The position numbers and the translations under genes were made by a program. From assembly GCA_021813235.1 (NCBI GenBank), contig JAKALG010000031.1:1-8447 (forward strand): DNA of 8,447 nucleotides, in the 5' to 3' direction. This document shows positions 1 to 4,740 of the stretch, one piece after another. This stretch comes from a bacterium (lineage in GTDB: Bacteria; Patescibacteria; Paceibacteria; UBA9973). Numbering within the stretch: position 1 is the first letter of the stretch; every line of letters begins with the position of its first letter. The notes under the pieces are model-generated. The model was not told the DNA's origin and ran no database searches. It worked only from the letters and a program-made list of their open reading frames with translations.

Positions 1-127
1 GCGGAGCATTCCTTTTGGAGTAAGGGGGTGAAGAAGTAAATCAAAGGGTTTTTTGAAGCCGAATTCCACCTTTTTATCTCTTAAAAACAGGTTCTCACCA
101 ACGGAAGTAATTAGTTTTCTTTTTTCT
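1..127. repeat. Terminal direct repeat, left copy (circular contig overlap)
   Basis: These 127 bases are identical to 8321-8447. They lie inside the 3' part of the serine recombinase gene and have no structure expected of a true transposon end. The recombinase frame continues from base 1 into the unique sequence ending at 8320, so this is best read as the overlap of a closed circle of 8,320 bp. An overlap of exactly 127 also equals a common maximum k-mer of de Bruijn assemblers, which is inference. Confidence 0.93.
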
Positions 128-1485
128 TCATATTCTCCTTTTAACATAATATCCCGTGCTTCAAATGCTATGTTTAAGAATTCTTCTGCTAGTTCTAACC
201 AATTGTCGGAATTATTTTTACTGTCGTTTATTAAGTTCTCTATTCTTAATCTTTCTTTAAGAATTAGTTCTTTTTGTTCTGTAAATTCTTCTTTGGTCAA
301 TTCTCCGTTTGCCCTCATGTTTATAAGTGAGTTTAACTTTTGTTGCAGATGTTCGTATTCCGATTGAAGTGAGTGTATTTGAGTTAGGTTCTTGTCCCCC
401 TCATTTCTATACTTTTCTCGGAGAAGTTTTATTCCTAAATGCCATATCTCCTCATTAATTGTTATCTTTGATATTTGTTTAATCATTTGTTTTTCGAATT
501 CTTCCAGTGTTATAGGCGGTTGATTGCATCTGCCTTTTCTTCTTGTGCAATGCAGATAAACATAAGTTGCTTTTCTATCTGTTCTTTTATAGGTTTTTAC
601 TTTTACTGATGTTGTTATTGAACAACCACAGTTTGGGCATTTTAATAATCCATTATAAGGGTTGTTCCAAACATATGTTCTGGGCTTAGAGCGATTTGCT
701 AAAGCATATTGAACTTTATCCCACAAACGCTTATCAATTAAGGGTTCATAGCTACCTTTAAATAATTCTGAATTGTGGTAAAAATATCCGTAATAAAGCG
801 GAGAAGTCAGAATATGATAGAGATGACTTTTGCTGACTTTCTTTTTTCTTTTTGTTCTTAACCCTTTCTGGTAAATATAGTCGACAAGATAATTTAAAGA
901 GTAAATTCCTAAAGAAGCCAATCGATATAATTCTTTTATAAGTTGTGCTTCTGCGGGATATGGTTTTATGTTTTTTCTGCCTCTTTCTCCGTAATTTTCA
1001 TATCCTAAAGGTGCTGGTTTGGGATATTCACCCCTTTCGGCTTTTAAATGAAGATTTCTTTTAACATCTCTACTGATATTTCTGCTGTATTGATTGTTCA
1101 TTCCGAAATGAATTTGAAGAATAAAGTGGTCGCTGTCGGGCGTATAAATTTCACCCGCAGTAGTCCTAATTTCTTTTAAAATTCCATCCTGCAATAGTTG
1201 TATTAAAATACCTCCTTCTTCTGGGTTTCTGCACAGCCTGTTTAAGTGCCAAGTAAGAATTGCACTAGCTTCACCGTTTTTTATTAATCTAATCATTTCA
1301 TCGAAGTATATTCTGTTGTGGGGCTTGTATGCAGATTTACTCTCTTCAAGTTTTCTGACTATATTTAAGCCTTCTCTAGAGGCGTAGGAAGCACACTCCT
1401 GATTCTGGTCGGATATTGATAATGCTTGCTTCTCTTTTGCTTCAGATGATTTCCTCGAATATTGAATATATTCCAGATTATTCAT
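1..1485 (-). CDS. Large serine recombinase (site-specific integrase), 5' 495 codons; continues across the circle junction
   Basis: It cuts and rejoins DNA through a serine-DNA link and most likely integrates and excises this element. Visible in order: an N-terminal resolvase domain (about residues 5-150) with Y9-x-R11-x-S13, S13 being the expected nucleophile, and the R83/R86 pair in the 'NRLCRN' motif; a Recombinase domain (about 155-275); a zinc ribbon with C283, C286, C313 and C320; and a coiled-coil-rich C-terminal region (about 345-465). Joined to 8282-8320 the protein is 507 aa, normal for large serine recombinases. The start at 1485 is chosen because a perfect TATAAT lies exactly 6 bases upstream; an in-frame ATG at 1491 is possible. 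The domain wording resembles recombinases of CPR bacteria, from memory. Its 3' end faces the 184-aa gene with one base between the stops. Whether it is an integrase, a resolvase or both cannot be told from sequence alone. Confidence 0.95.
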   Translation of the reverse strand, partial: MNNLEYIQYSRKSSEAKEKQALSISDQNQECASYASREGLNIVRKLEESKSAYKPHNRIYFDEMIRLIKNGEASAILTWHLNRLCRNPEEGGILIQLLQDGILKEIRTTAGEIYTPDSDHFILQIHFGMNNQYSRNISRDVKRNLHLKAERGEYPKPAPLGYENYGERGRKNIKPYPAEAQLIKELYRLASLGIYSLNYLVDYIYQKGLRTKRKKKVSKSHLYHILTSPLYYGYFYHNSELFKGSYEPLIDKRLWDKVQYALANRSKPRTYVWNNPYNGLLKCPNCGCSITTSVKVKTYKRTDRKATYVYLHCTRRKGRCNQPPITLEEFEKQMIKQISKITINEEIWHLGIKLLREKYRNEGDKNLTQIHSLQSEYEHLQQKLNSLINMRANGELTKEEFTEQKELILKERLRIENLINDSKNNSDNWLELAEEFLNIAFEARDIMLKGEYEEKRKLITSVGENLFLRDKKVEFGFKKPFDLLLHPLTPKGMLR

Positions 1486-1491
1486 ATACAT

Positions 1492-1497
1492 ATTATA
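1492..1497 (-). promoter_or_regulatory. -10 box of the recombinase gene (leaderless)
   Basis: Perfect TATAAT on the minus strand, with exactly 6 bases before the ATG at 1485. Transcription would start at or next to the A of the ATG. No TTGACA-like -35 is seen at the usual distance and no ribosome binding site is present. Confidence 0.6.
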
Positions 1498-1572
1498 AAC
1501 ATAAAACAAAATTAAATTCTCATTAAAAGAAACATTAAAGCTTTAGACATCTTTATTAGCTTCATTTTTCGC
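1498..1572. other. Recombinase upstream gap; candidate attP region
   Basis: A 75-bp AT-rich gap between the recombinase promoter and the stop of the 140-aa gene. It holds a perfect 10-bp palindrome TAAAGCTTTA (1536-1545) and an inverted pair AAGCT/AGCTT (1538-1542 and 1558-1562). On the minus strand that pair could form a weak hairpin with a 15-base loop followed by a T-rich run, a poor terminator candidate for the 140-aa gene. Serine integrase attP sites often lie beside the integrase gene. Because the 3' side is blocked by a gene one base away, this gap is the natural candidate. That is inference from position only. Confidence 0.25.
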
Positions 1573-1995
1573 TTATAATGTTTGCATTTCCGTAATTTTT
1601 TCTAACAATTCTGCAACTTCGTCCGTCCTTTTTGTAAGTATATATTGTAATTTTGTTGGGGAAAATCCAGCTAATTTCTTTGCGTAAGAAAGTTGGAATG
1701 GAAGCATGTTAGTTATTTTTGTAAGACCCCCTTCTTCATATAAAAACCCTTTCTTTATAAGCGTCTTCCTTTTTCTATAAACCGTTATTTCATTACAACC
1801 TAAACTTTCCGCTAACTCTCTGTCATCCCTAATGATTACACCAAAACGCTCGTGTCTTTTATCGAAATCGGCCTGCGAAGCAAAAAACAAATAATAGAAC
1901 AATTCACTTGATGTAAGATTCATCTTGGTAAGCAGAAATAAAGCCCGCTGAACTGGAAAATATCCTTTTAAGTTCGTCTTAATATTAATTTTCAT
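1573..1995 (-). CDS. Winged-helix DNA-binding protein, possible replication or regulatory protein
   Basis: 140 aa. A helix-turn-helix lies at about residues 57-80 (acidic RDDRELAESLG, turn, then EITVYRKRKTLIKKG), followed by a short wing (about 83-98) and a charged C-terminal helix. The pattern resembles the HTH_36-type winged helices found in plasmid and phage replication or regulatory proteins; that is family knowledge by eye, not a search. It starts 5 bases after the stop of the DUF5659 gene and has no Shine-Dalgarno, so it is probably on the same transcript. Its first 6 codons (MKINIK) and the DNA around the ATG repeat those of the 212-aa gene at 3076. With no standard Rep gene on the circle, this is one of two candidates for a replication protein. 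A transcription factor is equally possible. Confidence 0.72.
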   Translation of the reverse strand: MKINIKTNLKGYFPVQRALFLLTKMNLTSSELFYYLFFASQADFDKRHERFGVIIRDDRELAESLGCNEITVYRKRKTLIKKGFLYEEGGLTKITNMLPFQLSYAKKLAGFSPTKLQYILTKRTDEVAELLEKITEMQTL

Positions 1996-1997
1996 TT
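1978..1997 (-). repeat. 20-bp start-codon repeat with TTAATATTAA palindrome, copy A
   Basis: These 20 bases are identical to 3059-3078. In both places they cover the ATG and the first codons of a gene (MKINIK). The core TTAATATTAA (1979-1988) is a perfect 10-bp palindrome just inside the coding region. It could be a shared operator or a duplicated gene start. Confidence 0.6.
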
Positions 1998-2000
1998 CTA

Positions 2001-2231
2001 CTATTCAGAAAAAATTCTGTTTTTTAACCTTGTGATTGCCTCATGAAACTCTCTGGCATTTAGCAATAACTCTCCAAAGAAATACTTATTTGAAATGTCT
2101 ATGCATTTCTCTTTATTTTCAAAAATAAACCAACAGATATTTCCTTCTTTTTCAATGCGAATAAGAGCCATCTTACATACTATTAATGAGGCTGATTCTG
2201 CTAAGTCTTTAGTTCGGTAATATTTCTCCAT
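2001..2231 (-). CDS. DUF5659 domain protein
   Basis: 76 aa, the whole length matching the small DUF5659 domain as I know it: a 'YYRTKDLAESASLIV' opening, a central strand pair with 'CWFIFENKEKC', then 'YFFGELLLNAREFHEAITRLKNRIF' features in the C-terminal half (residues about 51-74). The function of this domain is unknown; it is common on plasmids, phages and candidate-phylum genomes. The start overlaps the end of the 58-aa ORF by 23 bases, and the next gene begins 5 bases after its stop, so it sits in the middle of a tight minus-strand operon. No ribosome binding site is visible; translation is probably coupled to the upstream ORF. Confidence 0.78.
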   Translation of the reverse strand: MEKYYRTKDLAESASLIVCKMALIRIEKEGNICWFIFENKEKCIDISNKYFFGELLLNAREFHEAITRLKNRIFSE

Positions 2232-2385
2232 ATTTTTTTCTTAATTTAAATTTAAATATCGTTTCCAATGTTTCAGTTAGGTTATTTGCAATATCTATCA
2301 ACTCTGTATCAGTAAGTTTTCTTTTGTATTTTGGTTCAAAAATACTAGCAATTTCGTCTTTTAAATCACTGTTTAACCATTCCAT
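2209..2385 (-). CDS. Small hypothetical protein, 58 aa
   Basis: A short ORF opening MEWLNSDLKDEI and ending KKYGEILPN, highly charged and predicted mostly helical, with no recognised family. Three things support it: a TATTAT box exactly 6 bases before the ATG, the same spacing as for the recombinase and methyltransferase; it fills what would otherwise be a gap between the 212-aa and DUF5659 genes; and its 3' end overlaps the DUF5659 start by 23 bases, as coupled genes do. A palindromic AT run (2244-2257) lies inside it. It could be a leader that carries the promoter for the DUF5659 and winged-helix genes. Confidence 0.55.
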   Translation of the reverse strand: MEWLNSDLKDEIASIFEPKYKRKLTDTELIDIANNLTETLETIFKFKLRKKYGEILPN

Positions 2386-2391
2386 TGCTAC

Positions 2392-2397
2392 ATAATA
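2392..2397 (-). promoter_or_regulatory. -10 box of the 58-aa ORF / DUF5659 operon
   Basis: TATTAT on the minus strand, six bases before the ATG at 2385. It matches the leaderless layout of the other genes and would be the promoter of the 58-aa, DUF5659 and winged-helix genes. Confidence 0.45.
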
Positions 2398-2437
2398 GGA
2401 GTAATCTTGAGTTGTTTCGACAACCTTGTTTTAAATT

Positions 2438-3076
2438 TTAAGGCTTCATTTTATAGGGGAATTCCGAGTAGCCTTTTTGAAGCATATTTTTGCTTGAATT
2501 GTCTTTAAGATGACGAGCGATTTCATCAAAAGACATTTTCTTTTTGTCGTGGAGATAAACAACCAACCTGTCTCGTTCAAAGTTGACTTTATTACGGGTT
2601 TTTTGAGAATAAGTAGGCAATTTACGAATATAAAAAGCAATCGTATGAATGTTATCTCTTATAAAATCGGACAATTCTTTTGGCGTAATTCTTGATGTCA
2701 GGATTATTTTCACCCCCTCCTCATTGGGAGCTTCCGTAAATAATCCTTGATATGGAGTTTTGTTATTTTTAACTCTTAGTTTAATTGAGTGCGAATATGG
2801 GGATACAACAAAAGTATTGCTTACAATATACCCTCTAATACCTTGTCTGAAGTCCTGAAGTATAGGAAATTTTTCTATTACTCTATCTAGCTCTTTTTCA
2901 GTAATTTTATTTACTTGAGACCTGAGGATTAAGCCTTGTGGATGAGGGATTATGTTTATTTTTTTTCTAATGTTGTTTATTACTTTCTCAAAATCCTTAT
3001 CTGATTCTAGCTCTTGAAGTAATTCCGAGATGTATTTGTGATTAGGAAACTCTACATACTTAATATTAATTTTCAT
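2438..3076 (-). CDS. Hypothetical protein, 212 aa, with possible C-terminal HTH; beside the iteron-like repeats
   Basis: I do not recognise the family. The protein is rich in Lys, Ile and Asn with no signal peptide or membrane segment, so it should be cytoplasmic. The first 65 residues look helical. The middle has beta-like stretches (about 80-130, including GYIVSNTFVVSPYSHSIKLRV). The C-terminal third contains 'RDRLVVYLHDKKKMSFDEIARHLKD' features (about 169-193) that read as a helix-turn-helix of the 'number of helices, S-x-x-E-I-A' kind. It has its own TATAAT 7 bases upstream of the ATG and is transcribed away from the CTTAGCAC repeats about 100 bp upstream. That arrangement is typical of an iteron-binding initiator, but the role is inference. 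A transcription regulator is the main alternative. Confidence 0.7.
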   Translation of the reverse strand: MKINIKYVEFPNHKYISELLQELESDKDFEKVINNIRKKINIIPHPQGLILRSQVNKITEKELDRVIEKFPILQDFRQGIRGYIVSNTFVVSPYSHSIKLRVKNNKTPYQGLFTEAPNEEGVKIILTSRITPKELSDFIRDNIHTIAFYIRKLPTYSQKTRNKVNFERDRLVVYLHDKKKMSFDEIARHLKDNSSKNMLQKGYSEFPYKMKP

Positions 3077-3078
3077 TT
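3059..3078 (-). repeat. 20-bp start-codon repeat with TTAATATTAA palindrome, copy B
   Basis: Exact copy of 1978-1997 at the start of the 212-aa gene, with the palindrome at 3060-3069. A protein bound here would sit just downstream of the leaderless transcription start and could block it. Confidence 0.6.
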
Positions 3079-3083
3079 GTCGT

Positions 3084-3089
3084 ATTATA
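3084..3089 (-). promoter_or_regulatory. -10 box of the 212-aa gene
   Basis: Perfect TATAAT on the minus strand, seven bases before the ATG at 3076, so the message would begin at or one base before the start codon. No -35 match is seen. Confidence 0.6.
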
Positions 3090-3178
3090 GCTCTTTAAAT
3101 TTTGCGTGGATAGGGTAGGTGTAGTTCTATTTTCGCTACTGTGCATGTTGTTATTTTTCATTGCCTATATATACTGGG

Positions 3179-3232
3179 CTTAGCACTTGACTTAGCACTT
3201 GACTTAGCACTATTAATACTTAGACTTAGCAC
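3179..3232. repeat. Iteron-like tandem repeats, CTTAGCAC x4
   Basis: CTTAGCAC occurs at 3179, 3191, 3203 and 3225. The first two are complete 12-bp units CTTAGCACTTGA back to back, the third follows in phase (12 bp), and the fourth comes 22 bp later after a partial unit ACTTAG (3218-3223). Direct repeats of this size near a replication or regulatory gene are commonly iterons, bound by an initiator for copy control. They could also be an operator array for the 212-aa promoter about 90 bp away. Confidence 0.65.
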
Positions 3233-3305
3233 TGTAAAACATATACAATTTGGCATTGTTTTGAGGCTAAAAGGGGTAAGTCTTTATATATATTGCGTAA
3301 AACAA

Positions 3306-4058
3306 TTATTTTACTTGAAAACCACTCATTGACTGGAAGAGGATATCATAAGAGCCGTTAGTAGTTTTTATTTTTCTTACCACATTAACAACATAAATTC
3401 CGCTTTCCATAGTGTTTGCTCCTTTAAAATCACTGGGGAAATTTTTAGCATTATTAGCTTGGAATTTTTTACCGCTTGGAGTTTCAACTGTTATCGTAGT
3501 TGTCGCTGAGTTTAAATGTTCATTATTTAACTTATCCATATATCCATAATCAAATGAAACTTCTCCTCCTGTAGTTATTCTTTCTGGATTTACATCCAGG
3601 TAAGCATTTGTCTCAGATTCGGCCGGAGTAGCATAAGCCTTAGGATTTCCAGTAAGGACTGTAAATTGCTTTCTGGCATTGCATGATAGACTTGAGTTTT
3701 CAAAGTATAATTCGTATTTGCCAAATACATTTGAATCAGCTCCAGGAAAGTCATCAGGGAAAACGGCAAGCATATTACTTATTTCTTTTTGAACTATCTT
3801 TTTACCGTCTGGAGTGATTACATATGCTTTGGTTGGACTTGTGTCCTTAGTTTGATTATCTTGTCCATCAACATATTGATAGAAGACGGGAAGTAAGCCT
3901 CCTCTTTCTACAGTATCCCTTTTTAATTCAATAAAACAGAATTTGTTTCTTTTATCATTAGGCGATAGGACAGCCCATCCAATTATTAATGCAATAAAGG
4001 TGATAAATATTATCTGGAGCAGAGTGGAGTGCGATTGTAGCCATGGTTTTATTCTCAT
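3306..4058 (-). CDS. Membrane-anchored surface protein with two Ig-like repeats
   Basis: 250 aa. The N-terminus is a short basic segment followed by one hydrophobic helix (about residues 13-31), a signal anchor with no lipobox or clear cleavage site. The rest (about 38-250) should lie outside the membrane. It is made of two related beta-rich repeats, about 46-134 and 155-249. They share a T-P-D/S-G-K-K turn (82-87 and 193-198), an F-P-x-D-F-x-G-A motif (100-107 and 207-214) and G-x-Y (113-115 and 220-222), offset by 107-111 residues. C41 and C126 could form a disulfide. The fold looks like the Ig-like or 'cargo' repeats of many surface proteins; no enzyme motif is seen. The gene is divergent from the XRE repressor and the first operator-like box touches its start codon, so it is probably repressed by that protein. 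A role in surface adhesion or exclusion of phage or rival elements is speculation. Confidence 0.75.
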   Translation of the reverse strand: MRIKPWLQSHSTLLQIIFITFIALIIGWAVLSPNDKRNKFCFIELKRDTVERGGLLPVFYQYVDGQDNQTKDTSPTKAYVITPDGKKIVQKEISNMLAVFPDDFPGADSNVFGKYELYFENSSLSCNARKQFTVLTGNPKAYATPAESETNAYLDVNPERITTGGEVSFDYGYMDKLNNEHLNSATTTITVETPSGKKFQANNAKNFPSDFKGANTMESGIYVVNVVRKIKTTNGSYDILFQSMSGFQVK

Positions 4059-4075
4059 CTGGAATATATTTCCTG
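4058..4075. promoter_or_regulatory. Operator-like box 1 in the divergent XRE region
   Basis: TCTGGAATATATTTCCTG; its inner part is a dyad GGAA-N5-TTCC (4061-4073). Thirteen of its first 15 bases match box 2, 25 bp away. It abuts the ATG of the membrane-protein gene and contains a TATATT on the minus strand (4068-4063). Confidence 0.5.
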
Positions 4076-4082
4076 TTCATAG

Positions 4083-4099
4083 TCTGGCATATATTGCAG
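4083..4099. promoter_or_regulatory. Operator-like box 2 and probable -10 of the XRE gene
   Basis: TCTGGCATATATTGCAG, a dyad with CTG/CAG arms around ATATAT. It includes TATATT (4090-4095) on the plus strand, placed to start the XRE transcript about 12 bases before its ATG. A protein on this box would cover that -10, as in autorepression. Confidence 0.5.
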
Positions 4100-4113
4100 A
4101 ATTATGTCAAGCT

Positions 4114-4317
4114 ATGGATTTAAAAAAACTTGGGGAGACAATAAGAGAGTTAAGGATTGAGAAAGGTTTAACCCAGGAAAAATTAGCAGAGTTAGCGGAT
4201 GTTGACCCAAAAACAGTTATACAAATTGAAGGTGGTAAGAGAAAGAATCCAACTCTAAATACTCTAAGTAAAATGGCAGATATATTTGGAGTATCCCTAG
4301 ATAAACTGCTTAAGTAA
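4114..4317 (+). CDS. XRE-family (HTH_3) transcription regulator, 67 aa
   Basis: A single-domain Cro/C1-type repressor. The five-helix fold fits residues 3-66: helix 2 at about 20-27 (TQEKLAEL), recognition helix at about 31-39 (DPKTVIQIE), then G-K-R-K-N-P and the closing 'MADIFGVSLDKLL'. The ATG at 4114 is chosen because it begins right at the domain; the frame stays open upstream to 3943, but that part is antisense to the membrane-protein gene. The size matches controller (C) proteins of restriction-modification systems and small phage repressors. It lies 18 bases upstream of vsr on the same strand and is divergent from the membrane-protein gene, with two operator-like boxes between. Likely roles are autoregulation and control of vsr and/or the membrane protein. 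It does not lead the restriction gene as classic C proteins do. Confidence 0.9.
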   Translation: MDLKKLGETIRELRIEKGLTQEKLAELADVDPKTVIQIEGGKRKNPTLNTLSKMADIFGVSLDKLLK

Positions 4318-4322
4318 AGTGA

Positions 4323-4328
4323 TAAAAT
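4323..4328 (+). promoter_or_regulatory. Possible -10 box of vsr
   Basis: TAAAAT seven bases before the vsr ATG, in the short gap after the XRE stop. It fits the leaderless spacing of other genes, so vsr could have its own promoter besides read-through from the XRE gene. Confidence 0.35.
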
Positions 4329-4335
4329 AGCCTCA

Positions 4336-4740
4336 ATGGATAAACTCACACCTTTACAGAGAAGTATTAATATGTCCAAGATTAAATCCGAAAATACCTC
4401 GCCAGAAGTTTTCGTATTTAGAGAACTAAAAAACATGGGCATAAAGTTTAAGAAGCATTACAAAACCCATGGTAAGCCGGACATTGCATTTCCCAAGCAA
4501 AAAATTGCTGTATTTATCAACGGCGAATTTTGGCACGGTAGAAATTTTAAGAATTATCAAAATAAATTGCAGGAATTCTGGGTAAAGAAAATTTCACTTA
4601 ATATCTTAAGAGATAAAAACAATTATAAAAAGCTGAAAAATGAAGGTTGGGTAATAATAAAAATCTGGGATAAAGACCTGAAGAAGAATCCTCAACGGGA
4701 AATAAAAAAAATTACAAAAGCCCTAAAAATTAATCTGTAA
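4336..4740 (+). CDS. vsr: Very short patch repair (Vsr) endonuclease, cysteine-free form
   Basis: It nicks DNA beside a T:G mismatch left when 5-methylcytosine deaminates, so that repair restores the C. 134 aa, near full family length. Seen by comparison with E. coli Vsr from memory: the opening 'RSINMSKIKSENTSPE' with E24; G-K-P-D49 (catalytic Asp51 in E. coli); 'FINGEFWHG' with aromatic F65/W66 and H67 (His69); 'FWVKKI' with W82 (Trp86); and R92-D93 (Asp97). Two changes stand out: N62 at the place of His64, and no cysteine anywhere, so the structural zinc site (Cys66, Cys73, Cys117 in E. coli) is missing. Variants with 'GEFWHG' occur elsewhere in the family, so it is probably active. It follows the XRE gene and overlaps the restriction gene tail-to-tail by 11 bases. 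Its partner is the methyltransferase at 5811-6761. Confidence 0.92.
   Translation: MDKLTPLQRSINMSKIKSENTSPEVFVFRELKNMGIKFKKHYKTHGKPDIAFPKQKIAVFINGEFWHGRNFKNYQNKLQEFWVKKISLNILRDKNNYKKLKNEGWVIIKIWDKDLKKNPQREIKKITKALKINL

Larger units (their letters stand above)
3077..3305. other. Non-coding region, candidate replication origin
   Basis: A 229-bp stretch between the 212-aa gene and the membrane-protein gene. It holds the promoter of the 212-aa gene, the CTTAGCAC repeats, a small perfect hairpin ACAAT-TTGGC-ATTGT (3245-3259) and AT-rich runs, including a TATATATA stretch near 3285-3293. A 63-codon plus-strand ORF here is only the translation of the repeats. Iterons beside an AT-rich segment and a possible DNA-binding gene are the usual parts of a theta-type plasmid origin. 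No DnaA box was confirmed. Confidence 0.4.

Noticed and set aside
1..127. Terminal repeats as transposon or linear-replicon ends
   Set aside because: They are direct, lie inside one gene, and the gene reads through the join. A circular overlap explains them without extra assumptions.
53..367. Plus-strand ORF of 104 codons
   Set aside because: It is antisense to the serine recombinase, whose frame is clear and domain-supported. Its Ser/Phe-rich translation is typical of a shadow.
2244..2257. Perfect palindrome ATTTAAATTTAAAT
   Set aside because: It is low-complexity AT sequence inside the 58-aa ORF. In DNA this AT-rich it is weak evidence of a binding site.
2446..2640. Minus-strand ORF of 64 codons and plus-strand ORF at 2510-2695
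   Set aside because: Both are other-frame shadows of the 212-aa gene, which has its own promoter and better layout.
3297..3314. GTAAAA/TTTTAC hairpin at the end of the membrane-protein gene as terminator
   Set aside because: The stem is only 6 bp with four A-T pairs, it overlaps the stop codon, and no clean T-run follows on the gene's strand.
3141..3332. Plus-strand ORF of 63 codons
   Set aside because: Its repeated LALDLALDLAL is just the translation of the CTTAGCAC repeats, and its 3' end overlaps the membrane-protein gene.
3943..4113. N-terminal extension of the XRE protein by 57 residues
   Set aside because: It is antisense to the start of the membrane-protein gene and crosses both operator-like boxes. 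The HTH domain begins exactly at the ATG at 4114.
4107..4442. Minus-strand ORF of 111 codons
   Set aside because: It lies opposite the XRE and vsr genes, both recognisable families.
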